The notes beneath the pieces are model-generated. The model made no database searches. It worked only from the letters and a program-made list of their open reading frames with translations, and was not told the origin of the DNA. Below are positions 44,482 to 53,408 of a stretch of 64,000 nucleotides of DNA, in pieces (positions within the stretch are counted from its first letter, which is position 1; each line of letters starts with the position of its first letter). A program made the translations under genes and the position numbers. This DNA comes from Humibacter ginsenosidimutans (GTDB lineage: Bacteria > Actinomycetota > Actinomycetes > Actinomycetales > Microbacteriaceae): assembly GCF_007859675.1 (NCBI RefSeq), contig NZ_CP042305.1, positions 2,852,001 through 2,916,000 on the forward strand, read 5' to 3'.

Positions 44482-45030
44482 TCACGTCTCGCTGAGCGCG
44501 TTCAGAAAGCGGATGACGGTCTCGCGCTCGTCGGGCCGCAACTCCTTCGCCAGCTCGAAACGTCGCGCGTGCCGTCGGCCGATCACCTCGCGCACGCGCA
44601 GGTGGGAGTCCGGTGCGAGGGTGATCACGACCCCTCGCCGGTCGGTCGGGTGGCGCTCGCGCTTGATGTGCCCGGCGGTCTCGAGGCGATCGAGGAGTTT
44701 CGTGACCGATGCCGTCGAGATGCCCAGATGGGCTGCGAGGCCGCCCGGCGTGGCCACCTCTCCTCGCCCCTTCATGACCACCAGGTAGCGCATGGCCCGC
44801 ATGTCCGTCGATCCCAGTTGCATCGTGCGTCTGGATTCGTCGAGCGACGCCTCCTCGGATTCCCGCCAGAGGCGGAGCGAGGCGAGCACTCGGACGATCT
44901 GATCGACCTCGTCGTCGGCCAAGCCCGTGGTGTCGACGACGGCGCGGTCGGGGTCGAGCACGCGAGGGTCGATGAACGGATCGGGGCGGCCTGTGTCGTC
45001 TCCGTGGGACGGGGCATCCTGAGCGTTCAT
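44482..45030 (-). CDS. MarR family transcriptional regulator of the carotenoid operon (CrtR-like)
   Basis: The 182-residue protein has an N-terminal acidic segment of about 35 residues and then the MarR winged helix: GSTDMRAMRYLVVMKGRGEVATPGGLAAHLGISTASVTKLLDRLETAGHI and KRERHPTDRRGVVITLAP. It faces the carotenoid operon across an 81-base gap. In Corynebacterium glutamicum a divergent MarR-type repressor (CrtR) controls the crt operon and responds to geranylgeranyl diphosphate; the same layout suggests the same role here. Its target is the palindrome cluster at 45054-45084. Confidence 0.85.
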   Translation of the reverse strand: MNAQDAPSHGDDTGRPDPFIDPRVLDPDRAVVDTTGLADDEVDQIVRVLASLRLWRESEEASLDESRRTMQLGSTDMRAMRYLVVMKGRGEVATPGGLAAHLGISTASVTKLLDRLETAGHIKRERHPTDRRGVVITLAPDSHLRVREVIGRRHARRFELAKELRPDERETVIRFLNALSET

Positions 45031-45053
45031 CGTGGAGAGCCTTGCTGGATATC

Positions 45054-45084
45054 GCTAGTCTGACTAGTGTCTAGACAGGCTAGC
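45054..45084. promoter_or_regulatory. Operator/promoter of the crt operon
   Basis: Overlapping palindromes fill this stretch: the centre TGTCTAGACA (45068-45077), CTAGT/ACTAG repeats beside it, and outer ends GCTAG...CTAGC. It lies 24 bases before the MarR gene start and 27 bases before the crtE ATG, so it covers both promoters. The AT-rich TAGCTAAT (45081-45088) is a plausible -10 for crtE. Confidence 0.65.
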
Positions 45085-45111
45085 TAATTGGGATGAGGAC
45101 GGGCTGACGAA

Positions 45112-46140
45112 ATGAGCGTACTGACTCCACTCGCCGCCACGTCGGCGGCGACGGTCAGCGAGGTCGAGTGTCGCCTCGAGCGCTACTTCGATGAGCACGA
45201 AGCCCGGGCCATGGCTCTCGGCGGTCGTTACGTCGCGCTCTGGGGCGCCATGAGACGGAGCGCTCGGGGCGGAAAGAAGCTCCGACCCGCCCTCGTCGTC
45301 GAGACGTTCGCGGCGCTCCGAGGTGAAGGCACAGAGGCTCTTCCTGCTGCAGCGGTCGACGTCGCCGCCGCGTTCGAGCTTCTGCACACGGCTTTCCTGC
45401 TGCACGACGATGTGCTGGACGGCGACACGATGCGTCGCGGTCGTGCGAACCTCATCGGCGAGCTCGCCGCCGATGCAGAGCGGAGCGGCGTCGACGCCGA
45501 GCGCGCGCGGGCGTGGGGCGAGGCATCCGCGATACTCGCCGGCGATCTTCTCATTCACGGTGCGCACAGGCTGATCGACGACGCGGAACTTCCAGACCGA
45601 CTGCTGACAACGGTTCGGGCGGTGTTCGACGACGCCGTCTTCCGCACGGCGGCGGGGGAGCAGAGCGACATGGCGTTCTCGTGCTCGATCGCGACGCCCG
45701 GCCTGTCGGGCGTGCTGGCGATGACGGAGGACAAGACCGCGCACTACTCGTTCGGCGATCCGCTCCGGGTCGGGGCGCTGCTGGCAGGCGCGAGCGACGA
45801 CCTCGTGTCGCTGCTCGGCGAATTCGGCAGGGCCGTCGGTGTGGCGTTCCAGCTCCGTGACGATGTGCTCGGCACGTTCGGCGATGAACGTGCGCTGGGC
45901 AAGAGCGTGGCGAGCGACCGACGCAACGGCAAGGTCACCGTGCTCACGGTGATGCCCGATGGTGCGATGGATGCCCGCGACACGGCCACCGGGCACGGTG
46001 ACCCGCGTGACCTGGCGGAGCGACTCATCGCCGGCAATCGAGATGCCGCGCTGCGGCTCGCCGCCGACTCGATCGTTCCCGACCGACTGCGAGCGGTGCT
46101 CGAGCACTGCGTGGATCGTGCGACGGAGCGCCGGTCATGA
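45112..46140 (+). CDS. crtE: Geranylgeranyl diphosphate synthase
   Basis: The 342-residue trans-prenyltransferase makes C20 GGPP from IPP and allylic diphosphates and starts the carotenoid route. The first aspartate-rich motif is LLHDDVLDGD, with KKLRPALVVE before it; the second is FQLRDDVLGTFGD; a further motif is GEQSDMAF. The ATG follows GAGGAC, and the operator at 45054-45084 lies upstream. The ends overlap crtB by four bases. Confidence 0.93.
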   Translation: MSVLTPLAATSAATVSEVECRLERYFDEHEARAMALGGRYVALWGAMRRSARGGKKLRPALVVETFAALRGEGTEALPAAAVDVAAAFELLHTAFLLHDDVLDGDTMRRGRANLIGELAADAERSGVDAERARAWGEASAILAGDLLIHGAHRLIDDAELPDRLLTTVRAVFDDAVFRTAAGEQSDMAFSCSIATPGLSGVLAMTEDKTAHYSFGDPLRVGALLAGASDDLVSLLGEFGRAVGVAFQLRDDVLGTFGDERALGKSVASDRRNGKVTVLTVMPDGAMDARDTATGHGDPRDLAERLIAGNRDAALRLAADSIVPDRLRAVLEHCVDRATERRS

Positions 46141-47174
46141 CCGTCTCCCTCGGCAGCGTGGGACCCTCGGATGCGTCGGAAGACAGGACGCGCGACGCCG
46201 CGGATGCCCTGGTCCGCGGCACCGACGCCCGCCACGGCGCGCATCACGACGGTCGGACGACAACCGACCTCGAGCTGTACACGCGCACCGCCGAAGACAG
46301 CGCAGCCCGCGTCATCCGCGGATATTCGACGTCGTTCGGTGCGGCGGTGCGGCTCCTGGCACCCGAGTATCGAACGGGGGTGACCTCCGTCTACGCCCTG
46401 GTGCGCGTCGCGGATGAGCTCGTCGACGGTGCGGCGGAGCAGGCCGGGCTGCTGCTGGAAGCACAACGCGCGGCGCTGGACGAGCTGGAGTCGGAGACCG
46501 AGCACGCGATGACGTGCGGGTTCAGCCCGAATCTCGTGGTGCACGCGTTCGCCCGAACCGCGACGAGGGCGGGCATCGGGCGCGACCTGACCGCGCCCTT
46601 CTTCGCCTCGATGCGTGCGGACCTCGAGAGCGCGCGCTACACCGGTTCCGAGCTCGACGCGTACATCTACGGATCGGCCGAAGTGGTGGGCCTGATGTGC
46701 CTGCGGGTGTTCCTCGCCGAGGCGCCGCAGGCGGAGCGACCGGATCCCGCGACGTGCGGGCGACTGGCCGACGGCGCCCGGCGCCTCGGTGCCGCGTTCC
46801 AGAAGGTCAACTTCTTGCGCGACCTCGGCAGTGACGTCGCGGATCGCGGCCGGGAGTACTTCGTTGGCGCGGCGGGCGACGGAATCACCGAGGAGCTCAA
46901 GCACCAGCTGATCGTCGAGATCGACGCTGACCTGAGCGCGGCGGCTGTGGTCATCCCCGAGCTGCCTGCGGGATGCCGCACCGCGGTGGGCGTCGCACAC
47001 GACCTGTTCGCCGCGCTGTGCCGTCGCATCGAGCGCACGCCGGCGGAGGAGTTGATGCGGGTCAGGGTGAGGGTGCCCGACGTGCAGAAGCTCGCCATCC
47101 TGCTCCGGGCGATCAGCGTGCGGAACGGCCGTGGGGCCGCCTCGCGCCGCCCGCTTCCGAGGATCGCACGATGA
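46137..47174 (+). CDS. crtB: Phytoene synthase
   Basis: The 345-residue head-to-head squalene/phytoene synthase joins two GGPP molecules to phytoene. The hallmarks are YSTSFGAAVRLLAPEYR, VYALVRVADELVDG (DxxxD motif), YIYGSAEVVGLMCLRVF, and AFQKVNFLRDLGSDVADRGREYF (second DxxxD motif). It starts at the ATG at 46137, overlapping crtE, after a poorly conserved N-terminal extension of about 45 residues. Confidence 0.94.
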   Translation: MTVSLGSVGPSDASEDRTRDAADALVRGTDARHGAHHDGRTTTDLELYTRTAEDSAARVIRGYSTSFGAAVRLLAPEYRTGVTSVYALVRVADELVDGAAEQAGLLLEAQRAALDELESETEHAMTCGFSPNLVVHAFARTATRAGIGRDLTAPFFASMRADLESARYTGSELDAYIYGSAEVVGLMCLRVFLAEAPQAERPDPATCGRLADGARRLGAAFQKVNFLRDLGSDVADRGREYFVGAAGDGITEELKHQLIVEIDADLSAAAVVIPELPAGCRTAVGVAHDLFAALCRRIERTPAEELMRVRVRVPDVQKLAILLRAISVRNGRGAASRRPLPRIAR

Positions 47175-48814
47175 ACACCGGCCGAGGCCGGCCGACGCGG
47201 GTCGGCGAGCATCGTGCGGTCCGGCGCACGGTCGTGATCGGCGGCGGCATCGCGGGACTCGCGACGGCGGCGCTGCTGGCCCGCGAGGGTCACTCTGTCA
47301 CGCTGCTCGAGGCATCCTCGACCCTCGGCGGCCGCGTCGGCACCTGGTCGAGCGGCGGCTTCAGCTTCGACACCGGGCCATCGTGGTACCTGATGCCAGA
47401 GGTGTTCGAGCATTTCTACCGCATGCTCGGAACCGACGCGCGTTCGGAGCTCGACCTGGTCGACCTCGACCCTGGATACCGGGTGTACTACGAAGGACAG
47501 CGCCATCCGGTCGATGTGCCGAGAGGGAGGGAACGGGTCCGCGAGCTGTTCGAGGGCCTCGAGGCGGGCAGCGGACCGGCACTGGATGCCTATCTCGACT
47601 CCGCTGCCGATGCCTACGACCTCGCGCTCCGCCGCTTTCTCTACACGTCGTTCGAGTCCAAGCGCTCGCTCCTCTCCGCCGACCTGCTGGCACGGGCGTC
47701 GCGGCTCGCCCGACTGTCTCTGCGGTCCCTCGACGAACATGCCGCCCGCTCGTTCGCCGATCCGCGTCTGCGGCAGTTGCTCGGGTATCCCGCGGTGTTC
47801 CTCGGGTCGTCTCCCTCCATGACGCCGGCCCTGTACCACCTGATGAGCCACCTCGACCTGGACGCAGGCGTGCTCTATCCGCGCGGCGGCTTCCGGTCGA
47901 TCATCGACGGACTGGTGCGCCTGGCCGAGTCCGCGGGCGTCACGATCGTTCGTGGTGCCACGGTCTCGCGCATCCTCACTCGCGACGACGGATCGCTCGA
48001 CCGACGGCGACGCGCGGCCGTCACAGGCGTGCTCTACCGTCGCGGCGAGGTCGTGCGTGTGCTCCCCGCCGATGTGGTGGTGAGCACGGCCGACCTGCAT
48101 CACACCGAGACGGCGCTGCTTCCCGAGCACCTGCAGACCTATCCGGAGTCATGGTGGCGCCACCGGGTGGCCGGGCCCGGCGCGGTGCTGCTGATGGCGG
48201 GTGTGCGCGGACGGCTGCCGCAGCTCGCGCATCACACCCTGTTCTTCACGCGAGAGTGGGAAGCGAACTTCCGCGCGATCTTCCGGGAGCCGACCCGGGT
48301 GCCCGACCCGGCGTCGATCTACGTCTGTCGGCCGAGCGCGACCGACGATTCCGTCGCGCCGGCCGGTCACGAGAACCTCTTCGTGCTGGTGCCGGTGCCC
48401 GCCGACCCGTCGATCGGCGTCGGCGGAATCGACGGCGCCGGTTCGGCGGCGGTGGAGGGCGCCGCCGAGGCCGCGATCGCGCAGGTCGCTACCTGGGCGG
48501 GCATCCCCGATCTCGCCGATCGCATCGTCGTGCGCCGCACCCTCGGACCGGGCGACTTCGAACGTGACCTGCACTCCTGGAGGGGAACGGCCCTCGGGCC
48601 GGCGCACACGCTTCGCCAGAGCGCGTTCCTGCGTGGCGAGAACGCATCGAAGCGGGTCGGCGGCCTGTACTACGCGGGCGGATCGACGCTTCCGGGCATC
48701 GGGCTGCCGATGTGCCTGATCAGCGCGGAGCTCGTGCTCAAGCGGCTTCGCGGGGACCGCGGCACGGCGCCGTCGGTGGAGCCCACGCCGGCCGCGGAGG
48801 TGGTGCACGGGTGA
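47171..48814 (+). CDS. crtI: Phytoene desaturase (lycopene-forming)
   Basis: The 547-residue FAD enzyme converts phytoene to lycopene by four desaturations. It has VVIGGGIAGLATAALLAREGHSVTLLEA (FAD-binding), GGRVGTWSSGGFSFDTGPSW and a C-terminal YYAGGSTLPGIGLPMCLIS, the bacterial CrtI signature. The start at the ATG at 47171 overlaps crtB (ATGA). It ends with GTGA, overlapping the lycopene cyclase subunit gene. Confidence 0.94.
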   Translation: MNTGRGRPTRVGEHRAVRRTVVIGGGIAGLATAALLAREGHSVTLLEASSTLGGRVGTWSSGGFSFDTGPSWYLMPEVFEHFYRMLGTDARSELDLVDLDPGYRVYYEGQRHPVDVPRGRERVRELFEGLEAGSGPALDAYLDSAADAYDLALRRFLYTSFESKRSLLSADLLARASRLARLSLRSLDEHAARSFADPRLRQLLGYPAVFLGSSPSMTPALYHLMSHLDLDAGVLYPRGGFRSIIDGLVRLAESAGVTIVRGATVSRILTRDDGSLDRRRRAAVTGVLYRRGEVVRVLPADVVVSTADLHHTETALLPEHLQTYPESWWRHRVAGPGAVLLMAGVRGRLPQLAHHTLFFTREWEANFRAIFREPTRVPDPASIYVCRPSATDDSVAPAGHENLFVLVPVPADPSIGVGGIDGAGSAAVEGAAEAAIAQVATWAGIPDLADRIVVRRTLGPGDFERDLHSWRGTALGPAHTLRQSAFLRGENASKRVGGLYYAGGSTLPGIGLPMCLISAELVLKRLRGDRGTAPSVEPTPAAEVVHG

Positions 48815-49149
48815 GGTTCGTCTATCTCGCGGCGCTGCTCGGGGCATCCGGATGTCTGTGCCTGCTCGACGCGCGCTGGCGTCTCTTCTTCTGGCGCGCT
48901 CCGGTTCGCGCGGCGGTGGTCACCGTTGTGGTGACCGTCTTCCTCCTGCTGTGGGATGCCGCGGGCATCGCCGCCGGCATCTTTCTTCGTGGGCACTCGC
49001 CGTTGACAACCGGCGTGCAACTGGCTCCGCAGCTTGCGCTCGAGGAACCGGTGTTCCTCGCCTTTCTGGTCTACCTGGTCGCGATCCTGCTGTTCGGCGT
49101 GCGTCGGATGCTCGATGCGCGGCGCTCGCCGGGAGAACGAGGGCGATGA
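48811..49149 (+). CDS. Lycopene cyclase domain subunit (C50 cyclase, CrtYe-like)
   Basis: The 112-residue membrane protein has three helices (VYLAALLGASGCLCLLDARW onward) and belongs to the heterodimeric lycopene/C50-carotenoid cyclase group of actinobacteria, whose two small subunits together act as one enzyme. ALEEPVFLAFLVYLVAILL is the family's EExx-F motif near the end. It starts at a GTG overlapping crtI, and the next gene starts within its stop codon. Whether it forms beta, gamma or epsilon rings cannot be told. Confidence 0.82.
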   Translation: MRFVYLAALLGASGCLCLLDARWRLFFWRAPVRAAVVTVVVTVFLLLWDAAGIAAGIFLRGHSPLTTGVQLAPQLALEEPVFLAFLVYLVAILLFGVRRMLDARRSPGERGR

Positions 49150-49640
49150 GCATGCGGGGGACAGTCGTTCCGGGGCTGGCCGGTCTGGTGCTGTCGGGAT
49201 CGGGCAGTGCCCGATCGGAGGCCTACCCGATTCTGGCGCTGATCTTCTTGGCTGCCGCGGCGGCCGTGGCTGTGATGGCGGTGGAGCTGAGCCCTCGAAA
49301 ACGCCGTGACACGTTTCGCCGATGGTCGGTGCCGGCGGTGGTCTCGTCGGTCGTCGTCGTTCTGCTCACCGCCGTGTTCGACTCGCTGCTGATCGCCGGG
49401 GACGTGATCCGATACGACGACCGGCTCCTCTCCGGCATTCGTGTCGGGTCGGCGCCCATCGAGGACTTCGCCTACCCTCTGGCGGCGATCCTGCTGGTGC
49501 CATCGCTGTGGTCGCTCGTCGGCACGATCGGGCGACCGCGCCGGCCGATCGACGACGGGCGGGCGAGCGGGGCATCCTCCGGTGGCGAGCCAGCCCTGGA
49601 GCGTGTCGCATCGCCGGGCGAGAGCGAGCGGCGCCTGTGA
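49146..49640 (+). CDS. Lycopene cyclase domain subunit (C50 cyclase, CrtYf-like)
   Basis: This second subunit has 164 residues and three helices. Diagnostic parts are VFDSLLIAGDVIRYDDRLLSG and GSAPIEDFAYPLAAILLVPSLW, the (V/A)PIE(E/D)F motif found in cyclase partner subunits. A hydrophilic tail of about 40 residues follows the last helix and is unusual. The ATG overlaps the CrtYe-like gene and the stop overlaps the elongase (GTGA). The pair cyclises elongated lycopene. Confidence 0.82.
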   Translation: MSMRGTVVPGLAGLVLSGSGSARSEAYPILALIFLAAAAAVAVMAVELSPRKRRDTFRRWSVPAVVSSVVVVLLTAVFDSLLIAGDVIRYDDRLLSGIRVGSAPIEDFAYPLAAILLVPSLWSLVGTIGRPRRPIDDGRASGASSGGEPALERVASPGESERRL

Positions 49641-50530
49641 CGACCGTGACCGCCCCGCGCGGAACGCTGCGTCGGCTGCTGGTGGCATCCCGCCCGGTCA
49701 GCTGGATCAACACCGCGTACCCCTTCGCCGCCGCGTATCTCCTGACGACCGGGCGCGTCGACGTGGCGTTCGTGGTGGGAACGATCTTCTTCCTCGTGCC
49801 GTACAACCTCGCGATGTACGGCATCAACGACGTCTTCGACTACGAGTCGGATGCCGCCAATCCGCGCAAGGGCGGCGTCGAGGGCGCGCTGCTCGACCGC
49901 CGGCTGCACGGCACGACGATCGTCGCGTCCGTCGCTCTGTGCCTGCCGTTCGTCGCAGCGCTGGTGGTGCTCGGCGACCCGTGGTCGTGGTTCGTGCTCG
50001 CCGTCAGCCTCTTCGCCGTCGTCGCCTACTCGGTGCCCAGACTGCGCTTCAAGGAGGTGCCGTTCCTCGACTCGGCGACCTCGAGCACGCACTTCGTGTC
50101 GCCGGCGGTTTACGGGCTCGTGCTGGCGGGCGGGGTGTTCACGCCGCAGCTCGTCGTGCTGCTCGTGGCGTTCTTCCTCTGGGGCGTGGCCTCGCACGCG
50201 TTCGGCGCGGTGCAGGACATCGAACCGGATCGCGCAGGCGGGATCTCGTCCGTCGCCACGGCGATGGGCGCAGCGTGGACCGTGCGCTTCGCGATCGGGT
50301 GCTGGGCGGCGGCGGGCCTCCTGATGCTCTTCACCGCGTGGCCCGGTCCACTCGCCTCGACGCTGGTGATCCCGTACATCGGGTTCGCCGCACCGTACGC
50401 GGCGATCTCCGACGCCGACTCGGCTCGCGCCCATCACGGATGGCGCTGGTTCCTCGTCGCGAACTACCTCTGCGGCTTTCTGGCAACCCTTTTGCTCATC
50501 GCGTACGCGTGGGAAGGATCGAGACCATGA
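49637..50530 (+). CDS. Lycopene elongase / prenyltransferase (CrtEb-like, UbiA family)
   Basis: The 297-residue membrane prenyltransferase adds C5 units to both ends of lycopene to give a C50 chain such as flavuxanthin. It has the UbiA-family Asp-rich motif YGINDVFDYESDAANPRKGG and the second motif AVQDIEPDRAGGISSVAT, plus eight or nine helices. Presence of this gene shows that the pigment is a C50 carotenoid of the decaprenoxanthin/sarcinaxanthin type. It starts at a GTG that overlaps the preceding stop. Confidence 0.9.
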   Translation: MTTVTAPRGTLRRLLVASRPVSWINTAYPFAAAYLLTTGRVDVAFVVGTIFFLVPYNLAMYGINDVFDYESDAANPRKGGVEGALLDRRLHGTTIVASVALCLPFVAALVVLGDPWSWFVLAVSLFAVVAYSVPRLRFKEVPFLDSATSSTHFVSPAVYGLVLAGGVFTPQLVVLLVAFFLWGVASHAFGAVQDIEPDRAGGISSVATAMGAAWTVRFAIGCWAAAGLLMLFTAWPGPLASTLVIPYIGFAAPYAAISDADSARAHHGWRWFLVANYLCGFLATLLLIAYAWEGSRP

Positions 50531-51366
50531 CTGCTGAAACCCACGCCGGCCTTCGACCCCGAGGCAGCACCGTTGCCGGCCCCGGCGACTCGGCGCGGCA
50601 GTGGGCGGTGCTGGTCTGTCTGCTGCTGGCGCTCGCGGGTGACGCGATCGGGTCGGGAGCGTTCGGTGGCACGCCGATCCAGCACGCGGCCGGCGGCGCC
50701 CTGAGCGCCACGGCCACGATGATCGCGCCCGCCGTGCCCGCATTCTCCATCTGGGCCGTGATCTACCTGGCCCTGATCGGCTACACGGTCGTGCAGTTCC
50801 TGCCCTCGCGCAAGGCGGACGCCAAGCACCGTGCGCTCGGGTACCCGATGGCGGCGTCGCTGCTCCTCAACGCGGCGTGGATCCTGAGTGTGCAGGCCGG
50901 GATGCTGACGCTCAGCGTGATCGTCATCGCACTCCTGCTGGCCGCGCTCGCGTTGGCGTTCGTGATCGTGGCGCGCCACCCGGCGACGGGCATCCTCGAC
51001 GCCGTCTTCGTCGACGGTGCGGCCGGCCTCTACCTGGGCTGGGTCTGCGTGGCGACCGCCGCCGACATCGCGGCCGCCCTCACCGCCGCCGGCTTCGACG
51101 GCGGGGGCATCGCAGCGGATGCCTGGGGCTGCGCCGTGCTCGTCGCCGTGGGCCTGGTGGGCGTCGGTCTCGCGCTCTTCGGCAGGGGCCGTCTGGCGCC
51201 CGCCGCCTCGCTGGTCTGGGGGATCGCGTGGGTGGCGGTCGAGCGCAGCTCGGGCGCGCCGCGCTCGACGGCGGTGGCCGTCACGGCCGTGGCGGTCGCG
51301 GTCGTCATCGTCGTGGCGACCGTCCTGACGCGTGTGCTCACGATGAGGCGCGGCCGACGCGGGTAG
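50527..51366 (+). CDS. TspO/MBR-like membrane protein
   Basis: The 279-residue protein has about eight hydrophobic segments and resembles the tryptophan-rich sensory (TspO/MBR) family: AFSIWAVIYLALIGYTVVQFLPS and LLLNAAWILSVQAGML match the helix 1-3 pattern of the family. TspO proteins bind porphyrins and photoreactive tetrapyrroles and are often linked to pigment synthesis. Here the gene ends the carotenoid operon, overlapping the elongase by four bases. It is about 100 residues longer than canonical TspO. Confidence 0.7.
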   Translation: MTAETHAGLRPRGSTVAGPGDSARQWAVLVCLLLALAGDAIGSGAFGGTPIQHAAGGALSATATMIAPAVPAFSIWAVIYLALIGYTVVQFLPSRKADAKHRALGYPMAASLLLNAAWILSVQAGMLTLSVIVIALLLAALALAFVIVARHPATGILDAVFVDGAAGLYLGWVCVATAADIAAALTAAGFDGGGIAADAWGCAVLVAVGLVGVGLALFGRGRLAPAASLVWGIAWVAVERSSGAPRSTAVAVTAVAVAVVIVVATVLTRVLTMRRGRRG

Positions 51367-51406
51367 GCGATCAGCCTCGGCTGCACACGGTGGCCACCGT
51401 CGAGCG

Positions 51407-52600
51407 TCACACCTCGGACGGCAGGGCGTCCTTCGGCAGCTTGCGCACCTTGGTGCGACGGCGACGTCGGGCAGGGATCATCGAGCGCATCTCCTCCAGG
51501 CGGCCGAAGCAGAGCAGGCGGTCGCCGGCCTCGAGCTCCGTGTTGCCGCGTGGGTTGGGGACGACCGTGGCGCCGCGATGCAGGGTGAGCACCGTGATGT
51601 CGCGGTCGCCGAGGCCGGAGTCGCGCAGGCGCTTGCCCACCAGGTCGGCGTCGGAGCCGACGGCGAGCTCGGCGACCCCGTATCCCGTGGAGACGCTGAG
51701 CCGCTGCCGTACGTCGATCTCGGGGAAGGCCACCTGGTTGTCGATGTGGTCGACGATGGCGCCCGCCACGTCGAGTCCGGTCGCCGTCTCGATGCCCTGC
51801 AGACCCGGCGAGGAGTTGACCTCCATGACCAGCGGCCCGTCGTTGCCTTCCAGCATGTCGACGCCCGCGACGCGCAGGCCCATGATCTGCGCCGACCGCA
51901 CGGCCGCCTGCTCGAACGCGGGGTCGAGCTCGACGCGTTCCACCGAGCCGCCGCGGTGCACGTTCGAGCGGAACTCGTCGCCGTTCGCGGTGCGCCGCAT
52001 CGCCGCGACGACGCGGTCGCCGACGACGAGTGCGCGGATGTCGCGCCCCCTGCTCTCGGCGATGAACGACTGCACCAGCACGTTCTGCTTCGTAGAGTGC
52101 AGCGTCTCGATGATCGCCTCCGCGATCTTCGCCTCGGGGGCGAGGATGACGCCGATCCCCTGCGTGCCCTCGAGCAGCTTGATCACCACGGGAGCACCGC
52201 CCACGGAGGCGATGGCGGTGCGCACATCCGCGCGGCTGTGCACGAACGCGGTGGCGGGCATCCCGATGTTGTGGCGCGACAGGATCTGGTTGGCACGCAG
52301 CTTGTCGCGCGAGTTCGTGATGCCGTTCGCGGTGTTCGGGGTGTAGACGTCCATCTGCTCGAACTGCCGCACGACGGCGGTGCCGAAGTAGGTGATCGAG
52401 TTGCCGATGCGCGGCAGTATCGCGTCGTAGTCCGACAGCAGCTTGCCGCGGTACTGCAGATCGGGCTCGTCTCCCGACAGGTCGATCGAGAAGCGCAGGG
52501 TGTCGAGCACCTTCACGTTGTGGCCGCGGTCGGCCGCTGCCGTGCGGAGGCGCTGCGTCGAGTACGACTGCGGAGCCCGGGAGAGGATCGCCAACTTCAA
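51407..52600 (-). CDS. RimK-like ATP-grasp ligase fused to an RCK_C (TrkA-C) domain
   Basis: The 397-residue protein is an alpha-L-glutamate ligase-type ATP-grasp enzyme (LAILSRAPQSYSTQRLRTAA at the N-terminus, then ILPRIGNSITYFGTAVVRQFEQMDVYTPN and VVIKLLEGTQGIGVIL) that could add glutamates to a protein such as ribosomal protein S6. Residues about 295-375 form an RCK_C domain (VSTGYGVAELAVGSDADLVGK and GNTELEAGDRLLCFG), seen in potassium-channel regulators and known in some cases to bind c-di-AMP. A basic tail (RRRRRTKVRK) follows. The start is the TTG at 52600, seven bases after AGGAG. It is divergent from a RimB-like protease gene. Confidence 0.85.
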   Translation of the reverse strand: MKLAILSRAPQSYSTQRLRTAAADRGHNVKVLDTLRFSIDLSGDEPDLQYRGKLLSDYDAILPRIGNSITYFGTAVVRQFEQMDVYTPNTANGITNSRDKLRANQILSRHNIGMPATAFVHSRADVRTAIASVGGAPVVIKLLEGTQGIGVILAPEAKIAEAIIETLHSTKQNVLVQSFIAESRGRDIRALVVGDRVVAAMRRTANGDEFRSNVHRGGSVERVELDPAFEQAAVRSAQIMGLRVAGVDMLEGNDGPLVMEVNSSPGLQGIETATGLDVAGAIVDHIDNQVAFPEIDVRQRLSVSTGYGVAELAVGSDADLVGKRLRDSGLGDRDITVLTLHRGATVVPNPRGNTELEAGDRLLCFGRLEEMRSMIPARRRRRTKVRKLPKDALPSEV

Positions 52601-52671
52601 CGTTCGGCTCCTGGAATGATGGTGGGGATGGGCCCGGCACGACGCTCGCCCAGAGGGGGTCGATCGGGCCG

Positions 52672-53160
52672 ATGGGGACAGTCCATTCAAACACCGTCGT
52701 GGGGTGGCGCGAGTGGGTTTCGCTCCCGGCCATCGAGGTTCCGTGGGTGAAGGCGAAACTCGACACCGGAGCACGCAGCTCGGCGCTGCACGCCTTCGAC
52801 ATCGACGAGCTCGATCAAGGCAAACGCGTGCACTTCTGGGTGCGCCCCTGGCAAGATTCCGAGCTCGACGCCGTCGAGGTCGACTGCCCCGTGTACGACC
52901 GCCGGCTGGTGCGCAGCTCGAGCGGCCACACTCAGCACCGCTACGTGGTGCTGCTCGATTTCGAGCTGTGCGGGCGTGCCGTTCGGGCCGAGACGACGCT
53001 GACCAACCGCGACGAGATGGGCTTCAGGATGCTCGTGGGCAGGCAGGCGCTGCGCCAGGGCGGCTTCGTGGTCGACGCGGGCCGATCGTTCATCGGCGGT
53101 CGTGCCCCGCGCCCGGTGCGACGCAGGAACAGGGGACGCGACGAGCCCGTCGCATCCTGA
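52672..53160 (+). CDS. RimB-like retropepsin-type protease (RimK-linked, ATP-dependent zinc protease family)
   Basis: The 162-residue protein has the aspartic-protease-like motif VKAKLDTGARSSALHAF and LVGRQALRQGGFVVDAG, which define the family linked to RimK in proteobacteria (RimB). There RimB is reported to modify or process RimK/S6. Its start (ATG 52672) is 72 bases from the RimK-like TTG, in a divergent arrangement, which supports a joint system. A basic C-terminal tail (RRRNRGRDEPVAS) is unusual. Confidence 0.8.
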   Translation: MGTVHSNTVVGWREWVSLPAIEVPWVKAKLDTGARSSALHAFDIDELDQGKRVHFWVRPWQDSELDAVEVDCPVYDRRLVRSSSGHTQHRYVVLLDFELCGRAVRAETTLTNRDEMGFRMLVGRQALRQGGFVVDAGRSFIGGRAPRPVRRRNRGRDEPVAS

Positions 53161-53169
53161 CCGTTCGGC

Positions 53170-53195
53170 CCCGTCGGTTCAGCCGACCCGACGGG
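53170..53195 (+). terminator. GC-rich hairpin after the RimB-like gene
   Basis: CCCGTCGG (53170-53177) pairs with CCGACGGG (53188-53195) across a 10-base loop, just after the stop codon of the protease gene. It lacks a U-run and so would be a weak intrinsic terminator. The rest of 53196-53408 shows no coding or structural sign. Confidence 0.4.
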
Positions 53196-53408
53196 CCCGA
53201 CCGCGAACTGATCGCGCGGGTCGCGGCCGCCGCCAGGACTCCACTGTTCGCCGAGGGATGCATCCACGCTCCTGCCCGAACGTCGTCCCATCCGCGACAT
53301 TCCGCCGGCTCGACGCTCCGCTGGCCGTTCGCGTCGCGTCAACATCCAGGACACGACACCAACGACCGGCGGAGCCGCGTCGGCGCGCAGGTGGATGCCT
53401 CGCTGCGG

